Source of the DNA: CBDEGR01 sp965237895
Lineage (GTDB): Bacteria; Acidobacteriota; Terriglobia; UBA7540; JAPUME01
DNA length: 64,000 bases
Assembly: GCA_965237895.1 (NCBI GenBank)
Contig: CBDEGR010000002.1
Coordinates: 1,984,001 to 2,048,000 of the forward strand
Direction: 5' to 3'
This document shows, in pieces, positions 1 through 9,156 of the stretch. Position 1 is the stretch's first letter, and the number at the start of each line of letters is the position of its first letter. A program made the position numbers and the translations under genes. The notes under the pieces were generated by a model that did no database searches, was not told the origin of the DNA, and worked only from the letters and a program-made list of their open reading frames with translations.

Positions 1-77
1 TGCCGATGGGGTGGAAACAGAGGGCTTCACGAATTCAATCTCCTTACCATCTAACAAGTTAGCACAAACGAAAACCC

Positions 78-1337
78 TCAATCGAGAGGAATACCCGCAT
101 CGGACTTGAACAGAAACGTCAGGTTCAACGAGATCAGGAGCAAGACGGCAAGCCAGGCAATCGAATTGAACACTCGATGATTCCGGTATTCTCCCATCAG
201 GTCTTTGCGGCTGCTCAACCGAAGGATGAAGATCAGAATGAACGGCAGCAGGAAACCGTTGACGATTTGGGAAAGGAGGATGACATACATTAAAGGAAGG
301 TTCGGCAAAAGAACGATGGCGGCGCCTCCGAACACCAGCGCCGTGTAGAGCCAATAAAAGGCCGGTGCCTCGCGGAATTTCCGGTCCACGCTGGACTCAA
401 GACCCAACCCCTCACAAACGTAGTAGGCCGTCGCCAGCGGAAGGACCGTGGCGGCCAGCAGCGAGGCGTTGCACAACCCGGCGGCGAACAGGACCGACGC
501 CCAGCGCCCGGCCAACGGTTCCAGCGCCCGCGCGGCAACGGCAGCGTCCGGGATATCGACCATGCCGACTTCGTGGAGCGTCACGGCGCAGCCGACGATG
601 ATAAAAAACACCAAGGCGGCGGAAAATACAGCTCCCAGAATGACGTCCCAGCGCGCCTCACGGAAGTGCTCCCTGGTAATTCCCTTCTCCACCACCGCCG
701 ACTGTTGATAAAACTGCATCCAGGGAGCGATCACCGCGCCGATCATTCCCACCATCAATGCCAGGTACATGGGGTCGGAACGGAATTGAGGCTGCACCGT
801 ACTCCGGAGCGCTTCTCCCCAATCCGGTTCCGCCAGGAAGGCGGAGACGAAATAAGCGAGATAAAAAAAACAAGCCAACAGGAAGACCTTCTCCACCGAG
901 CGGTAGGTCCCCTTCACCACCAATCCCCAGACGAGCAGCGCCCCCAGCGGCACGGAGATATAACGGGTCACTCCGAAAATTTCCAGGCTCGCGGCCACAC
1001 CGGCAAACTCGGCCACGATGTTCCCCAGGTTCGTCACCACCAGCGCCGCCATCAGGAGGAACGTCACGCGAAGTCCGTACTCTTCCCGAATCAGATCGGC
1101 CAAGCCCTTGCCCGTCACCACGCCCATCCGCGCGCACATCTCTTGGACAAGAATGAGGAGAATCAGAATGGGAATCAGCGTCCAGAGCAGGTCGTAGCCG
1201 AAACGGGCGCCGGCCACCGACGCCGTAAGGATGCCCGGGGCGTCGTTGTCCACCGTCGCCGTGATCAGGCCGGGACCCACGATGGCCAGAAAGACCAGCA
1301 CCGTTTTGCGAAAACGTCGAAACCTTTTCCGGACCAA
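78..1337 (-). CDS. NRAMP-related divalent metal transporter (NRMT-like, probable Mg2+/Mn2+ uptake)
   Basis: A 419-residue integral membrane protein with about eleven hydrophobic segments and the NRAMP fold signature near residue 20 (GPGLITA). The canonical TM1 motif DPGN is replaced by DNDAPG (residues ~30-35), and the TM6 region reads GAVIAPWMQF rather than the usual MPHN-type motif with its metal-selective Met. From family knowledge, these changes resemble the NRAMP-related magnesium transporters (NRMT) more than MntH; that assignment is inference. The TTG start at 1337 has a GAGAGGG Shine-Dalgarno seven bases upstream. The gene lies 31 bp downstream of the MgtE-N/CBS gene and is probably co-transcribed with it. 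Confidence 0.82.
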   Translation of the reverse strand: MVRKRFRRFRKTVLVFLAIVGPGLITATVDNDAPGILTASVAGARFGYDLLWTLIPILILLILVQEMCARMGVVTGKGLADLIREEYGLRVTFLLMAALVVTNLGNIVAEFAGVAASLEIFGVTRYISVPLGALLVWGLVVKGTYRSVEKVFLLACFFYLAYFVSAFLAEPDWGEALRSTVQPQFRSDPMYLALMVGMIGAVIAPWMQFYQQSAVVEKGITREHFREARWDVILGAVFSAALVFFIIVGCAVTLHEVGMVDIPDAAVAARALEPLAGRWASVLFAAGLCNASLLAATVLPLATAYYVCEGLGLESSVDRKFREAPAFYWLYTALVFGGAAIVLLPNLPLMYVILLSQIVNGFLLPFILIFILRLSSRKDLMGEYRNHRVFNSIAWLAVLLLISLNLTFLFKSDAGIPLD

Positions 1338-1368
1338 ACAAACACCCTCTCTGCCGACAGCGGTCGGC

Positions 1369-2610
1369 TTACCAGCCGGTGACGACGAGATCGATCACAT
1401 CGTCGGCCGTTACCTCACCGATCAGCCGCTTCTCCTCATCCAGAATGGGCAAGGAGAGCAGGTTATACTTTTTGAATAGCTTAATCACGCGCTCTTGCGG
1501 GTCGTGGCCGGAGGCGGAAAGCAGCGTCTCGGCCGAGAGCTCACTCAGAGGCTTCGAGTCGGGACTCACGGCAATCCTGGCCAGAGAGACAGCGCCGACC
1601 AATTTCTCCTGGGCGTCGACCCGGTAGAGCGTATGCAACGTCTCAATCTGACCCTCGAATTCCGCTACGGCGCGCACGGCGTCTCCCACCGTCGCCGACT
1701 CCGGCAGCGAGATAAAATCCTTCGTCATCAGCGCGCCCGCTTCGCCTTCTTCGAACTGAAGCAACTCCTGGACATCTTCGGCCTCGTCCTTTTCCATGTC
1801 CGCCAGAAGTTCTGTGCTGGTCTCGGTCGGCAACTCCTGCAGCAGGTCGGCGGCTTCGTCGGGAGGCATCTCCTCGATCAAGTGGGCCGCCTTATGCGGA
1901 TCGAGTCCCTCGACGATGTGCGCCTGCTTGCGCGTGGGAATTTCCGAGAGCGCCTCGGCCGCCGTCTCTTCATCCAGCGAGGTCAGCACCGCCTTTTGAT
2001 CCTGCGCGCTCAAGTGCTCCAGAATATCGGCCAAGTCCGCAGGATGCATCTTGGCAAGACGTTCGTAGGAAATCCTCAGCTTCCATTGCCGCGCCGGGTC
2101 CGACTCAATCAAGTTGACGAACTGCCAGGGGATGGTCTTCGACGGCAACCACCCCTCCAGGCTCCGAATCCAATGCTTCGGCAACAGTCCTTGGAGCAAT
2201 CGCCTCGCGGCCGCCGCCAAGCCGACGTTCACCGCCACCACGCGAAGTTCTGCGTACCCGTCGGCGGGCTGCACGTCAAAGTTGAGATCGTTCACGCGGA
2301 CCACCTTGCGGTCGTTCACGTCGATTATCTGCTGGTCCAACAGGTCCTTTTTCGCCCAAATCCACGCTTCATCGGGAGCGTCGGTGGGAAGATCAGCAAC
2401 CGCCAGCTTGATGTGAATCGCCTGATGGGAAAACGACTGGACCTGCGAATAGGGGATCGTCACCCACCCGCCCAGGACCGACTTCGCAAGGTAGAACGCC
2501 ACGCGATTCGGCTCGTCTTTCGGGTCGATACAGATCTCCCGCATTCGGCCTACGAATTCGCCGAAGACGTCGAAAATCGGAACGCCTTCGATCTCCGTAA
2601 AGTAAATCAT
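1369..2610 (-). CDS. PRC-barrel / MgtE N-terminal / CBS domain protein, soluble
   Basis: A 413-residue soluble protein. An N-terminal PRC-barrel-like region (residues ~1-85, starting MIYFTEIEGVPIFD) and a second related segment are followed by an MgtE N-domain (about 170-290, with helical repeats such as LADILEHL and AADLLQEL), then two CBS motifs to the C-terminus. The MgtE membrane domain is absent. In MgtE channels the N and CBS domains sense cytosolic Mg2+ and gate the pore, so this looks like a detached sensor working with the adjacent transporter. The ATG at 2610 was chosen because AAGGAGGGTGATGCC precedes it; an upstream in-frame start (2658) has no comparable site. Confidence 0.8.
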   Translation of the reverse strand: MIYFTEIEGVPIFDVFGEFVGRMREICIDPKDEPNRVAFYLAKSVLGGWVTIPYSQVQSFSHQAIHIKLAVADLPTDAPDEAWIWAKKDLLDQQIIDVNDRKVVRVNDLNFDVQPADGYAELRVVAVNVGLAAAARRLLQGLLPKHWIRSLEGWLPSKTIPWQFVNLIESDPARQWKLRISYERLAKMHPADLADILEHLSAQDQKAVLTSLDEETAAEALSEIPTRKQAHIVEGLDPHKAAHLIEEMPPDEAADLLQELPTETSTELLADMEKDEAEDVQELLQFEEGEAGALMTKDFISLPESATVGDAVRAVAEFEGQIETLHTLYRVDAQEKLVGAVSLARIAVSPDSKPLSELSAETLLSASGHDPQERVIKLFKKYNLLSLPILDEEKRLIGEVTADDVIDLVVTGW

Positions 2611-2865
2611 GGCATCACCCTCCTTCGCGGGTTCTCTCGCCGACGAGACGCCGCGCAAATCCTATCGCACCCGGGCCGGAGGCGTTCAAAATTATTTTCT
2701 CGGACCTCTCCCCCAAAGCCCGGAGTTGCAAATGTTTGGAGTTTATCCAATCAGGCGGGAATGCCCAGTAAGAAAGGCGACTTCAGATTCAAAAAGATTC
2801 AGAGCGGCCAGCAGGCCGGCCAGGGCTGGAAAAAAGGGTTGGAAAAAAGGAGGGCGCAGTACGGC

Positions 2866-3135
2866 CTACGTTTCTTTTCCCGCCCCCGCTCCCACAGCCT
2901 CTTTTTTCTCTTCTTTTTTCGCTTCGACCCTCTTGGCTTCTTCTTTTGAAGCCTCCGCTTCGCTCTCCGAATCGTCTTCGTCCTTATTGATGCCCTTCAA
3001 GGCATCCTTGAATTCCCGGATGCCTTTGCCCATGCCTTTACCCAAGCCGGGCAATTTTTGCGGGCCCCAAAAAATCAACAGGACAATGATAATCAACAGA
3101 ATGTGCGTCGGTTGTAATAACCCCTCACCAATCAT
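2866..3135 (-). CDS. tatA: Twin-arginine translocase subunit TatA/TatE family
   Basis: An 89-residue protein. It has a short periplasmic start, one transmembrane helix (residues ~10-23), the hinge WGPQKLPGLGKGMGKGIREF and an amphipathic helix, then an acidic/lysine-rich tail (DEDDSESEAE..., KKEEKKEA). This is the usual TatA/E plan; TatA oligomers form the pore for folded Tat substrates. The start follows a GGGGAGG site. No tatB or tatC lies nearby, so the gene is an orphan locus here. The Lys/Glu tail is low complexity and is not diagnostic. Confidence 0.88.
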   Translation of the reverse strand: MIGEGLLQPTHILLIIIVLLIFWGPQKLPGLGKGMGKGIREFKDALKGINKDEDDSESEAEASKEEAKRVEAKKEEKKEAVGAGAGKET

Positions 3136-3226
3136 CGTAAACCTCCCCCCTCTCGGTAACAGACCGGAAGGAGTAACTTGGGAATCGTCGTACTATTATA
3201 GCCCAGAAAAGCACATTCCGAGAAGT

Positions 3227-3862
3227 CTAGCGAAATACCATATGGCCCGCTTTTTTTCTTTTCCGGCGGCAATCGAGCCGATAGAGCGTGGCATAGCTTG
3301 CTGAAATGTAATCTTTCCTCCGGTATCCGAGGCCTTGCGCCACCCGGTCAATCCAGCGCGGCGGCCCTTCGAGCTCCAGAAAATTTCCGATCGGGGTTTC
3401 GTCCAATACGGCAACTGCCCCGCTGTGCCGCTTCCTTGAGCCCTCCTCAGAAAATGTCGTCCGGTACTTTTCGTAGCGAAAACTAACATTAAATCCAATC
3501 CTTTCAATTACTTGCCTAAATGCCTTCCCGTCCCTCACTTCAAACTCCAATTCAGTCCTCGTTTTATAAGGACCCTTGCCTCCTGCCGGCCTCTTACCCG
3601 TTGGTCCCTTACCCGCGGGGCCCTTAAACGTCAGCAGAGACTTTCCACCTACAAAACGAAGACGCAGCAGTTGGCCGCGACGCCAGAGCCACCGGTCGGC
3701 GAAATCGAACAGGTAGTTGTCTTCATGAACTCGTCGGCGCGAAAGGCGAAACCCAAGCCGCTTCAGATTCCGGCGAATTTTCTTCAGGTCGTCGTCTTCC
3801 ACCGGCAGCTTGATTTCCGTTTCAATGAAGGCAGGCTTCAGCTTCGAACGTGATTTTGTCAT
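3227..3862 (-). CDS. CYTH-domain protein (class IV adenylate cyclase / triphosphatase superfamily)
   Basis: A 211-residue protein with the CYTH signature ETEIK (ExExK, residues ~14-18), the downstream HEDNYLFD segment, LRLR, and later ELEFEV and FLELEG strands that would line the triphosphate tunnel. CYTH proteins hydrolyse triphosphates (thiamine-PPP, inorganic PPP) or make cAMP; the substrate cannot be told from sequence. A Gly/Lys/Pro-rich insert (residues ~80-97, repeats of KGPxGK) sits between two strands and is encoded by imperfect tandem DNA repeats, so it is probably a recently expanded loop. The C-terminus is strongly basic. Confidence 0.78.
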   Translation of the reverse strand: MTKSRSKLKPAFIETEIKLPVEDDDLKKIRRNLKRLGFRLSRRRVHEDNYLFDFADRWLWRRGQLLRLRFVGGKSLLTFKGPAGKGPTGKRPAGGKGPYKTRTELEFEVRDGKAFRQVIERIGFNVSFRYEKYRTTFSEEGSRKRHSGAVAVLDETPIGNFLELEGPPRWIDRVAQGLGYRRKDYISASYATLYRLDCRRKRKKAGHMVFR

Positions 3863-3950
3863 AGTAAGTGGGTCATGGTGAGGGGGTCATGGCGCCAGGG
3901 CCCTGGCAACTGGGACGTTGCAAAACTTGGCCATTTCATTTCGGTCTATC

Positions 3951-4970
3951 TCAGTATTCCCGTTCCAGGACGAAGTCCGGGAGGGAGAGAAGAGCCTGTT
4001 TGTAGATGGAGTCGGGAAAGGAGGCAAGGCACGCCTTCGCCTGCTCGACATAGGCCTCGGCCTTACCACGGGCGTCGTGCATGGTTCCGTGCTCGGCCAT
4101 CAGGTTCCGAAGCTCCGCCCAGGGTAGAGCTTCAAAGGATTTCTCCTGCAACACGCGCGAGATTCTTTCCGCTTCTTCGGCCCGACAGCGGTGAAGCAGC
4201 AAGATCAACGGCAGCGTCACCTTGCCTTCCAGGATGTCCTTCCCCACCGGCTTGCCCAGTTTTTCCGCCGAGGCCGAATAGTCGAGCAGATCGTCCACCA
4301 GTTGAAACGCCATGCCGAGGTTCCGACCGTACTTCTCCAACTGTTCTTCCAATTTCGGTTCACAGCTGGCGATCATCGCTCCCAGCCGTATGGAGGTTGA
4401 AAACAGCAGCGCCGTCTTCCGATAGATCAAATCCAGATGTTGCTCTTCGGTAATTCCCATGTCGGCGAGCAGCGTGAGTTGGATCATCTCCCCTTCGACC
4501 ATCGCTTGGGTCAAATCAATCAGCCGGTCAAGGATCTTAAAGTTCCGCTCGGCCAGGGCGATGCGGAACGACTGCATGTAGAGCCAGTCGCCCGCCAGCA
4601 CGCTCATCGAATTGCCCCAGCGCGCGTTGGTCGAACTGCGCCCGCGGCGTGTGTCGGCATTGTCAACAATGTCGTCGTGAACCAAGGTCGCCGAGTGAAT
4701 CAACTCCACCACCGCGCCGAGTTGATACGCCGATTCCCCCTGATAGCCGCAGAAACGCCCTGCGAGCAACACCAGCGCCGGCCGAACTCGCTTTCCTCCT
4801 CCTTGGCGCAAGTAGTTGCCGATCTTGCTGATGGGCTCAATCGAAGAGACGCTCTGCTGCTCAAGGGCCTTTTCAACTTCCCGGAGGTCCTCACGGACCA
4901 AGGCGAAAATTTCCTGCGGCCCCAGCCGCAGCCCCGCAGTAAGAATTTTAGCTTTCGAATCCCACTTCAC
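3951..4970 (-). CDS. Polyprenyl diphosphate synthase (long-chain, IspB/HepT-like)
   Basis: A 339-residue trans-prenyltransferase. The first Asp-rich motif is HDDIVDNADTRRG (FARM) and the second is LVDDLLDYSA (SARM); GGGKRVRPAL provides the IPP-binding Lys/Arg. Small residues upstream of FARM (HSATLVH) fit a long-chain product. The enzyme condenses IPP onto allylic diphosphates to make the side chain of quinones or a related lipid carrier. The start is GTG at 4970 with a GGAGG about 12 bases upstream. It is part of the minus-strand housekeeping run, 121 bp after tatD. Confidence 0.9.
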   Translation of the reverse strand: MKWDSKAKILTAGLRLGPQEIFALVREDLREVEKALEQQSVSSIEPISKIGNYLRQGGGKRVRPALVLLAGRFCGYQGESAYQLGAVVELIHSATLVHDDIVDNADTRRGRSSTNARWGNSMSVLAGDWLYMQSFRIALAERNFKILDRLIDLTQAMVEGEMIQLTLLADMGITEEQHLDLIYRKTALLFSTSIRLGAMIASCEPKLEEQLEKYGRNLGMAFQLVDDLLDYSASAEKLGKPVGKDILEGKVTLPLILLLHRCRAEEAERISRVLQEKSFEALPWAELRNLMAEHGTMHDARGKAEAYVEQAKACLASFPDSIYKQALLSLPDFVLEREY

Positions 4971-5091
4971 CGTTTACGGGTTCCTCCCCTCAGGAAACTT
5001 TGCGGATTAGGTTGATCTTTGATGTTCGCACAAAAAACGATACCAAGCAAAGAGCAAGTTCTTTTCTGCCGCACAAGCCAGGTACCTGTAC

Positions 5092-5871
5092 TCAATCTCT
5101 CAAGCCGAACAGTCGCAGAAAATTTTTACTGGTATGACGGGCCATATCTTCAACGTCAATCCCCTTCACCTCCGCCAGCACGCGCGCGACTTCCTTCACC
5201 CGAGCCGGCTCGTTCCGCTTGCCGCGATAGGGCACGGGAGAAAGATACGGGCTGTCGGTCTCGATCAACAAACGGTCAAGGGGGATTTGCCGAGCCACCG
5301 CCCGCAAATCATCGCTCTTCTTAAAGGTCACGTTGCCGGCGAAGGAAACGTAGAACCTGGCGTCGAGAAACGCCTTCGCATCTTTCCAGGTTCCGGTAAA
5401 GCAATGGAGAATGCCGCCTTTCTCTGTATTGCGCCCGGCTTTGAGGACGAATTTTCGGAGGTCCTCCCACGCCTCCCGGCAATGAAAGATAACCGGAAGT
5501 TTCACCTCGGCGGCCAAGTCCAACTGCCGAATCAGAACCTCTTTTTGAATAGGACGTGCAAGCTCTTCGTAATAATAGTCCAACCCGATCTCCCCCACGG
5601 CCAACACTTCTTGGCGACGGCAAAGCTGCGCCAGCGATTCGTAATGAGCGGATTCTGCCCGGTGCGCCTCATGCGGGTGGATGCCGACCGTGGCATGGAC
5701 CCACTCGTACTGTTCTGCCAAGCGGACGGCCGCTTCGAGGTCTTGCGGACCGGTTCCGCTTCCAATGGCCAGAATGCGGCGCACTCCGGCCGCCCAGGCG
5801 CGATCCAGCATCGCCTTCCGGTCTTCATCGAATTCGGGAAATTCCAGATGGGCGTGGGAGTCTATGTACAC
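5092..5871 (-). CDS. tatD: TatD-family metal-dependent hydrolase (deoxyribonuclease)
   Basis: A 259-residue TIM-barrel hydrolase with all expected metal ligands: DSHAHL (HxH, residues 4-8), GEIGLDYYYE (Glu), IFHCREA (His), ILHCFTG (His) and ETDSPYL (Asp). TatD proteins are 3'-5' exonucleases or D-aminoacyl-tRNA-related hydrolases. The gene commonly follows metG, as it does here (53 bp downstream), a conserved bacterial arrangement. The GTG start at 5871 has only a weak ribosome-binding site. Confidence 0.92.
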   Translation of the reverse strand: MYIDSHAHLEFPEFDEDRKAMLDRAWAAGVRRILAIGSGTGPQDLEAAVRLAEQYEWVHATVGIHPHEAHRAESAHYESLAQLCRRQEVLAVGEIGLDYYYEELARPIQKEVLIRQLDLAAEVKLPVIFHCREAWEDLRKFVLKAGRNTEKGGILHCFTGTWKDAKAFLDARFYVSFAGNVTFKKSDDLRAVARQIPLDRLLIETDSPYLSPVPYRGKRNEPARVKEVARVLAEVKGIDVEDMARHTSKNFLRLFGLRD

Positions 5872-5923
5872 GATGGAATCAAAAAGGTGAGATAAACGGA
5901 AATCCTTATTCAGGCTGTAAAAA

Positions 5924-7912
5924 CTATCTCAGCCGCGCCCCGTTCGGAACCTCTTCGGCAAACGTCACCAGGACGGGCTTTCCTTCCTCTCCGAGGGAGG
6001 CGGCGACCACCATGCCCTGCGATTCATGGCCGCGCATTTTTCTCGGTTTGAGATTGGCAACTACCACCACCTTCCGCCCCACCAAGCTCTGCGGCTCGTA
6101 GTACTCGGCAATCCCGGCCAGGACTTGCCGGACCTCGCTGCCGATGTCCACCGTCAGCTTCAGCAGCTTCGTCGCGCCCTCGATGCGCTCGGCGGTTTTG
6201 ATTTCCCCGACGCGCAGGTCCACCTTGGCGAAATCGTCGATGGAAATAATCCCCGTCTCTTCACCGAATACCTCACTTGACATCTTTTTTCCTTTCCCTT
6301 TTTCGTTTCCATTCTTGGGTTTTTCCTCCGCGGCGTTGGCAGCAGTAATCTTTTGAACCGTCTCCTTCTTATCGAGTCGCGGGAAGATGGCCTGCGCCGC
6401 GCCGGTCTTTTGCCCCGCCGGCAATCCGCCCCATGCCAAATCTTTGAACCGCTGATTTTCCAGAACGCCGGTGAATCCCAACTGCGCCCAGAGCTTTTGT
6501 GCGCTCCGGGGAATCACCGGATAGAGCAGCACGGCAGACAACCTAACCGCCTCGGCCGAAGTATAGAGCACCGTGCTCAGTTTCGCCCGGCTCGCCTCGT
6601 CCGGCTTGCCCGCCAGCACCCAGGGCTGCGTCTCGACCAAATACTTATTGATACGGCCGATGAACTGCCACAGCGCTTCCAGCGCCCGCGAGAACTCGAA
6701 ATTCTCAAACCTCTTTTGATAGTCCGCCAAAGTCTTCGCGGCCAGTTCGCGGATATGCTTTTCCTGCCGCCCTTCGCTCTCTTTATCCGGCTCGGGCACT
6801 ACTCCCTCAAAGTACCGCCCGATCATGTTCATCGTGCGGCTGGCAAGATTTCCCAGGTCATTCGCCAAGTCCGAGTTGAAGCGCTGCACCAGACCGTCAT
6901 AGGAGAAACTTGAGTCTTGCCCAAAAACAATGTCCCGCATCAGGTAGTAGCGCAGGCCGTCGATTCCCACCGCTTCGGCCAGAGGCTCCGCGCGAACGAC
7001 GTTGCCCTTCGACTTGCTCATTTTGTCCTGCTCGAAGAGCAGCCAGCCGTGAGCGTAAATCTTCTTGGGCAGCGGCAGCCCCGCCGCCATCAGAAACGCC
7101 GGCCAATAGACGGCATGGAAGCGGAGAATCTCCTTGCCTACCAGATGCACGTCCGCCGGCCAGCACTTCCGGAAAAATTTCTCCTCCTCCGGCCCCTTGC
7201 CGTAGCCGACACCGCTCAAGTAGGAGGTCAGCGCGTCGAACCAGACGTAGAAGACCTGATCGGTTTCGAGCGGAAACGGGATTCCCCACTTCAGATTTTT
7301 TCGGCTGATCGAAAGGTCCTTCAGGCCTTCCTCGACGAAGCGGACCACTTCGTTGCGGCGCGTCTGAGGGCGGACGAACTCGAGATCCTTTTTATAGAGC
7401 TCCAGCAGCGGCTCCTGAAACGCCGAGAGCTTGAAGAAGTAGTTCTCTTCTTCCACCAACTCGGTCGGGCGGCCGCAGAGCGGGCAGTCAACCTCTTCTT
7501 CCGCGGTATCGGTAATAAAAGCCTCATCCGAAACGCAGTACCGGCCCCGGTAGCTGCCCTTATAGATGTAACCTGCCTTCTCAACCGCCTCGAAAATCTT
7601 CAGCACGGCCTTCCGGTGCTGGGGTGAACTGGTCCGCACAAAGTGCGTGTAGCCGAGCCCGAGCCGGTCCCAGAGGCTGCGGAATTCCGCCGAGACGCCA
7701 TCGGTAAACTTTTGCGGATCCATCCCCGCCGCCTCCGCCGAGCGCTCAATTTTCTTCCCGTGCTCGTCGGTTCCGGTCACCAACGCCACATCCCGCCCCA
7801 CCATGCGCTGAAAACGCACCACAGCGTCGGCGATGATCGTCGTATAGGTATGCCCCAGATGCGGGCGGGCGTTGACGTAGTAAATAGGTGTTGTAAGGTA
7901 ATAGGTCTTCAT
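5924..7912 (-). CDS. metG: Methionyl-tRNA synthetase with C-terminal tRNA-binding domain
   Basis: A 662-residue class I synthetase. The HIGH-type motif is RPHLGHTYT (residues ~13-21), a zinc-type knuckle contains CPLCGRP, and the KMSKS loop is DKMSKSKGN. Residues ~555-662 form an EMAPII/Trbp111-like tRNA-binding domain (VDLRVGEIKTAERIEGATKL). A Lys/Gly/Glu-rich linker (NGNEKGKGKK) joins the two parts. It charges tRNA-Met and initiator tRNA. The start codon directly abuts the larC stop codon (7913), so the two genes are probably translationally coupled. Confidence 0.96.
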   Translation of the reverse strand: MKTYYLTTPIYYVNARPHLGHTYTTIIADAVVRFQRMVGRDVALVTGTDEHGKKIERSAEAAGMDPQKFTDGVSAEFRSLWDRLGLGYTHFVRTSSPQHRKAVLKIFEAVEKAGYIYKGSYRGRYCVSDEAFITDTAEEEVDCPLCGRPTELVEEENYFFKLSAFQEPLLELYKKDLEFVRPQTRRNEVVRFVEEGLKDLSISRKNLKWGIPFPLETDQVFYVWFDALTSYLSGVGYGKGPEEEKFFRKCWPADVHLVGKEILRFHAVYWPAFLMAAGLPLPKKIYAHGWLLFEQDKMSKSKGNVVRAEPLAEAVGIDGLRYYLMRDIVFGQDSSFSYDGLVQRFNSDLANDLGNLASRTMNMIGRYFEGVVPEPDKESEGRQEKHIRELAAKTLADYQKRFENFEFSRALEALWQFIGRINKYLVETQPWVLAGKPDEASRAKLSTVLYTSAEAVRLSAVLLYPVIPRSAQKLWAQLGFTGVLENQRFKDLAWGGLPAGQKTGAAQAIFPRLDKKETVQKITAANAAEEKPKNGNEKGKGKKMSSEVFGEETGIISIDDFAKVDLRVGEIKTAERIEGATKLLKLTVDIGSEVRQVLAGIAEYYEPQSLVGRKVVVVANLKPRKMRGHESQGMVVAASLGEEGKPVLVTFAEEVPNGARLR

Positions 7913-9127
7913 CTATTTTTTGGGATCAACCTTATTCCGCTTCATATAAGCGAAATTCGCTTCTTGGAGGACGCGCTTTAACGGCACACCTTTTTCCGCC
8001 GCCAGCCGCCGGCAGTCTTCATACTCCGGGCTGAAGTTCACCACTTGCCCGTCTCGGCTGGCGACCTTCATTGGAACCGAACCCCATGCGGTCTCCACGC
8101 TCACCTGCTCCCGCTGCAAGACTCTTCGGCGAGCTTCATAAACTCTCAACCCGATCGTCGTCGTCTGGTCGAAGAGCAGGTCGGAAAACCGTCCGCTCTC
8201 TGAGGGGCGGCAGAGAATCGTAACGGCCAATCCCGGACGGTTCTTCTTCATCTGCACCGGGTGGCAGGTCACGTCCAGAGCGCCCGCCGCCAACGCTTCT
8301 TCCACGAATGCGCCGTAGAGCTGTGGGCTCATGTCGTCGATGTTCGCTTCAATGACGGAAACGATCTGGGCCGCCGCATCCGATTCTCCTTCCCTCTTCT
8401 CCAGACCCTCGCCCACCATCACGCGCACCACGTTCGGCTGCGTGGGGAAGTCCTTCGTTCCCGCGCCGTAACCGATGCGCTCGACTTTCATCAGGGGCAT
8501 CGGCGACATGGGACCGAACGCCGTCACCCAACTTTTGAGGAAGGCCGCGCCGGTCGGCGTGACCAGCTCAGCTTCAATCCCGGACGAATAGGTGGGCACC
8601 TTCTTCAACAACTCCGCCGTCGCCGGAGCCGGAACCGAGTAGAGGCCGTGCTCGGTCCGCACCTGCCCGCCGCCCACGTTCACCGCCGAGGCGGAGAATT
8701 CCTGCAAACCCAGCCATTCTACCCCGATCGAGCAACCCACAATGTCCAGGATGGAATCGACCGCGCCGACCTCATGAAAGTGGACCTTCTCAACCGGCTG
8801 ATTGTGAATCTTCGCTTCCGCCTCGGCCAGCAGTGAGAAGACCCCGAGAGCGCGATCTTTTGCCCGTTGCTCCAGCGCGCTTCCGTTTATCAGTTTTTTT
8901 ATGTGCGAAAGATGCCGGTGCGGCTGCTCTCCCGTGACGCTGATCTCCACCCGCGCCGAGGAGACGCCGCATCGCATTGTCCGCGAGGGCTTGATCTCGT
9001 AGCCGCCGAGGTCGAGCTTCTTCAGTTCGGCGATCAACTCATCGGCGTCAACGCCCAGATCAACCAGAGCGGCAAGCATCATGTCGCCGCTGATCCCCGA
9101 ACTGCAATCGATGTAGACCCGTTTCAT
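7913..9127 (-). CDS. larC: Nickel-pincer cofactor biosynthesis protein LarC
   Basis: A 404-residue protein starting MKRVYIDCSSGISGDMMLAA, the typical LarC/DUF111 N-terminus. It also has the conserved GGGQVRTEHGLYSVPAPAT segment and the C-terminal region with HPVQMKKNRPG. LarC inserts nickel into the pyridinium-dithiocarboxylate mononucleotide used by lactate racemase LarA and its relatives. Here it is a single uninterrupted frame, unlike lactobacilli, where a frameshift joins larC1 and larC2. The ATG at 9127 fits the family start; the frame stays open upstream to 9430, but that part overlaps the sirtuin gene. A LarA-like gene lies at 35877-37580; no larB or larE is in the window. Confidence 0.93.
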   Translation of the reverse strand: MKRVYIDCSSGISGDMMLAALVDLGVDADELIAELKKLDLGGYEIKPSRTMRCGVSSARVEISVTGEQPHRHLSHIKKLINGSALEQRAKDRALGVFSLLAEAEAKIHNQPVEKVHFHEVGAVDSILDIVGCSIGVEWLGLQEFSASAVNVGGGQVRTEHGLYSVPAPATAELLKKVPTYSSGIEAELVTPTGAAFLKSWVTAFGPMSPMPLMKVERIGYGAGTKDFPTQPNVVRVMVGEGLEKREGESDAAAQIVSVIEANIDDMSPQLYGAFVEEALAAGALDVTCHPVQMKKNRPGLAVTILCRPSESGRFSDLLFDQTTTIGLRVYEARRRVLQREQVSVETAWGSVPMKVASRDGQVVNFSPEYEDCRRLAAEKGVPLKRVLQEANFAYMKRNKVDPKK

Positions 9128-9156
9128 AGCCGTCTCATACCCGCCTTCGATCCATC

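Noticed and set aside
4971..5091. Possible small gene between the polyprenyl synthase and tatD genes
   Set aside because: No frame with a start signal or family resemblance; the 121 bp look like an ordinary intergenic leader.
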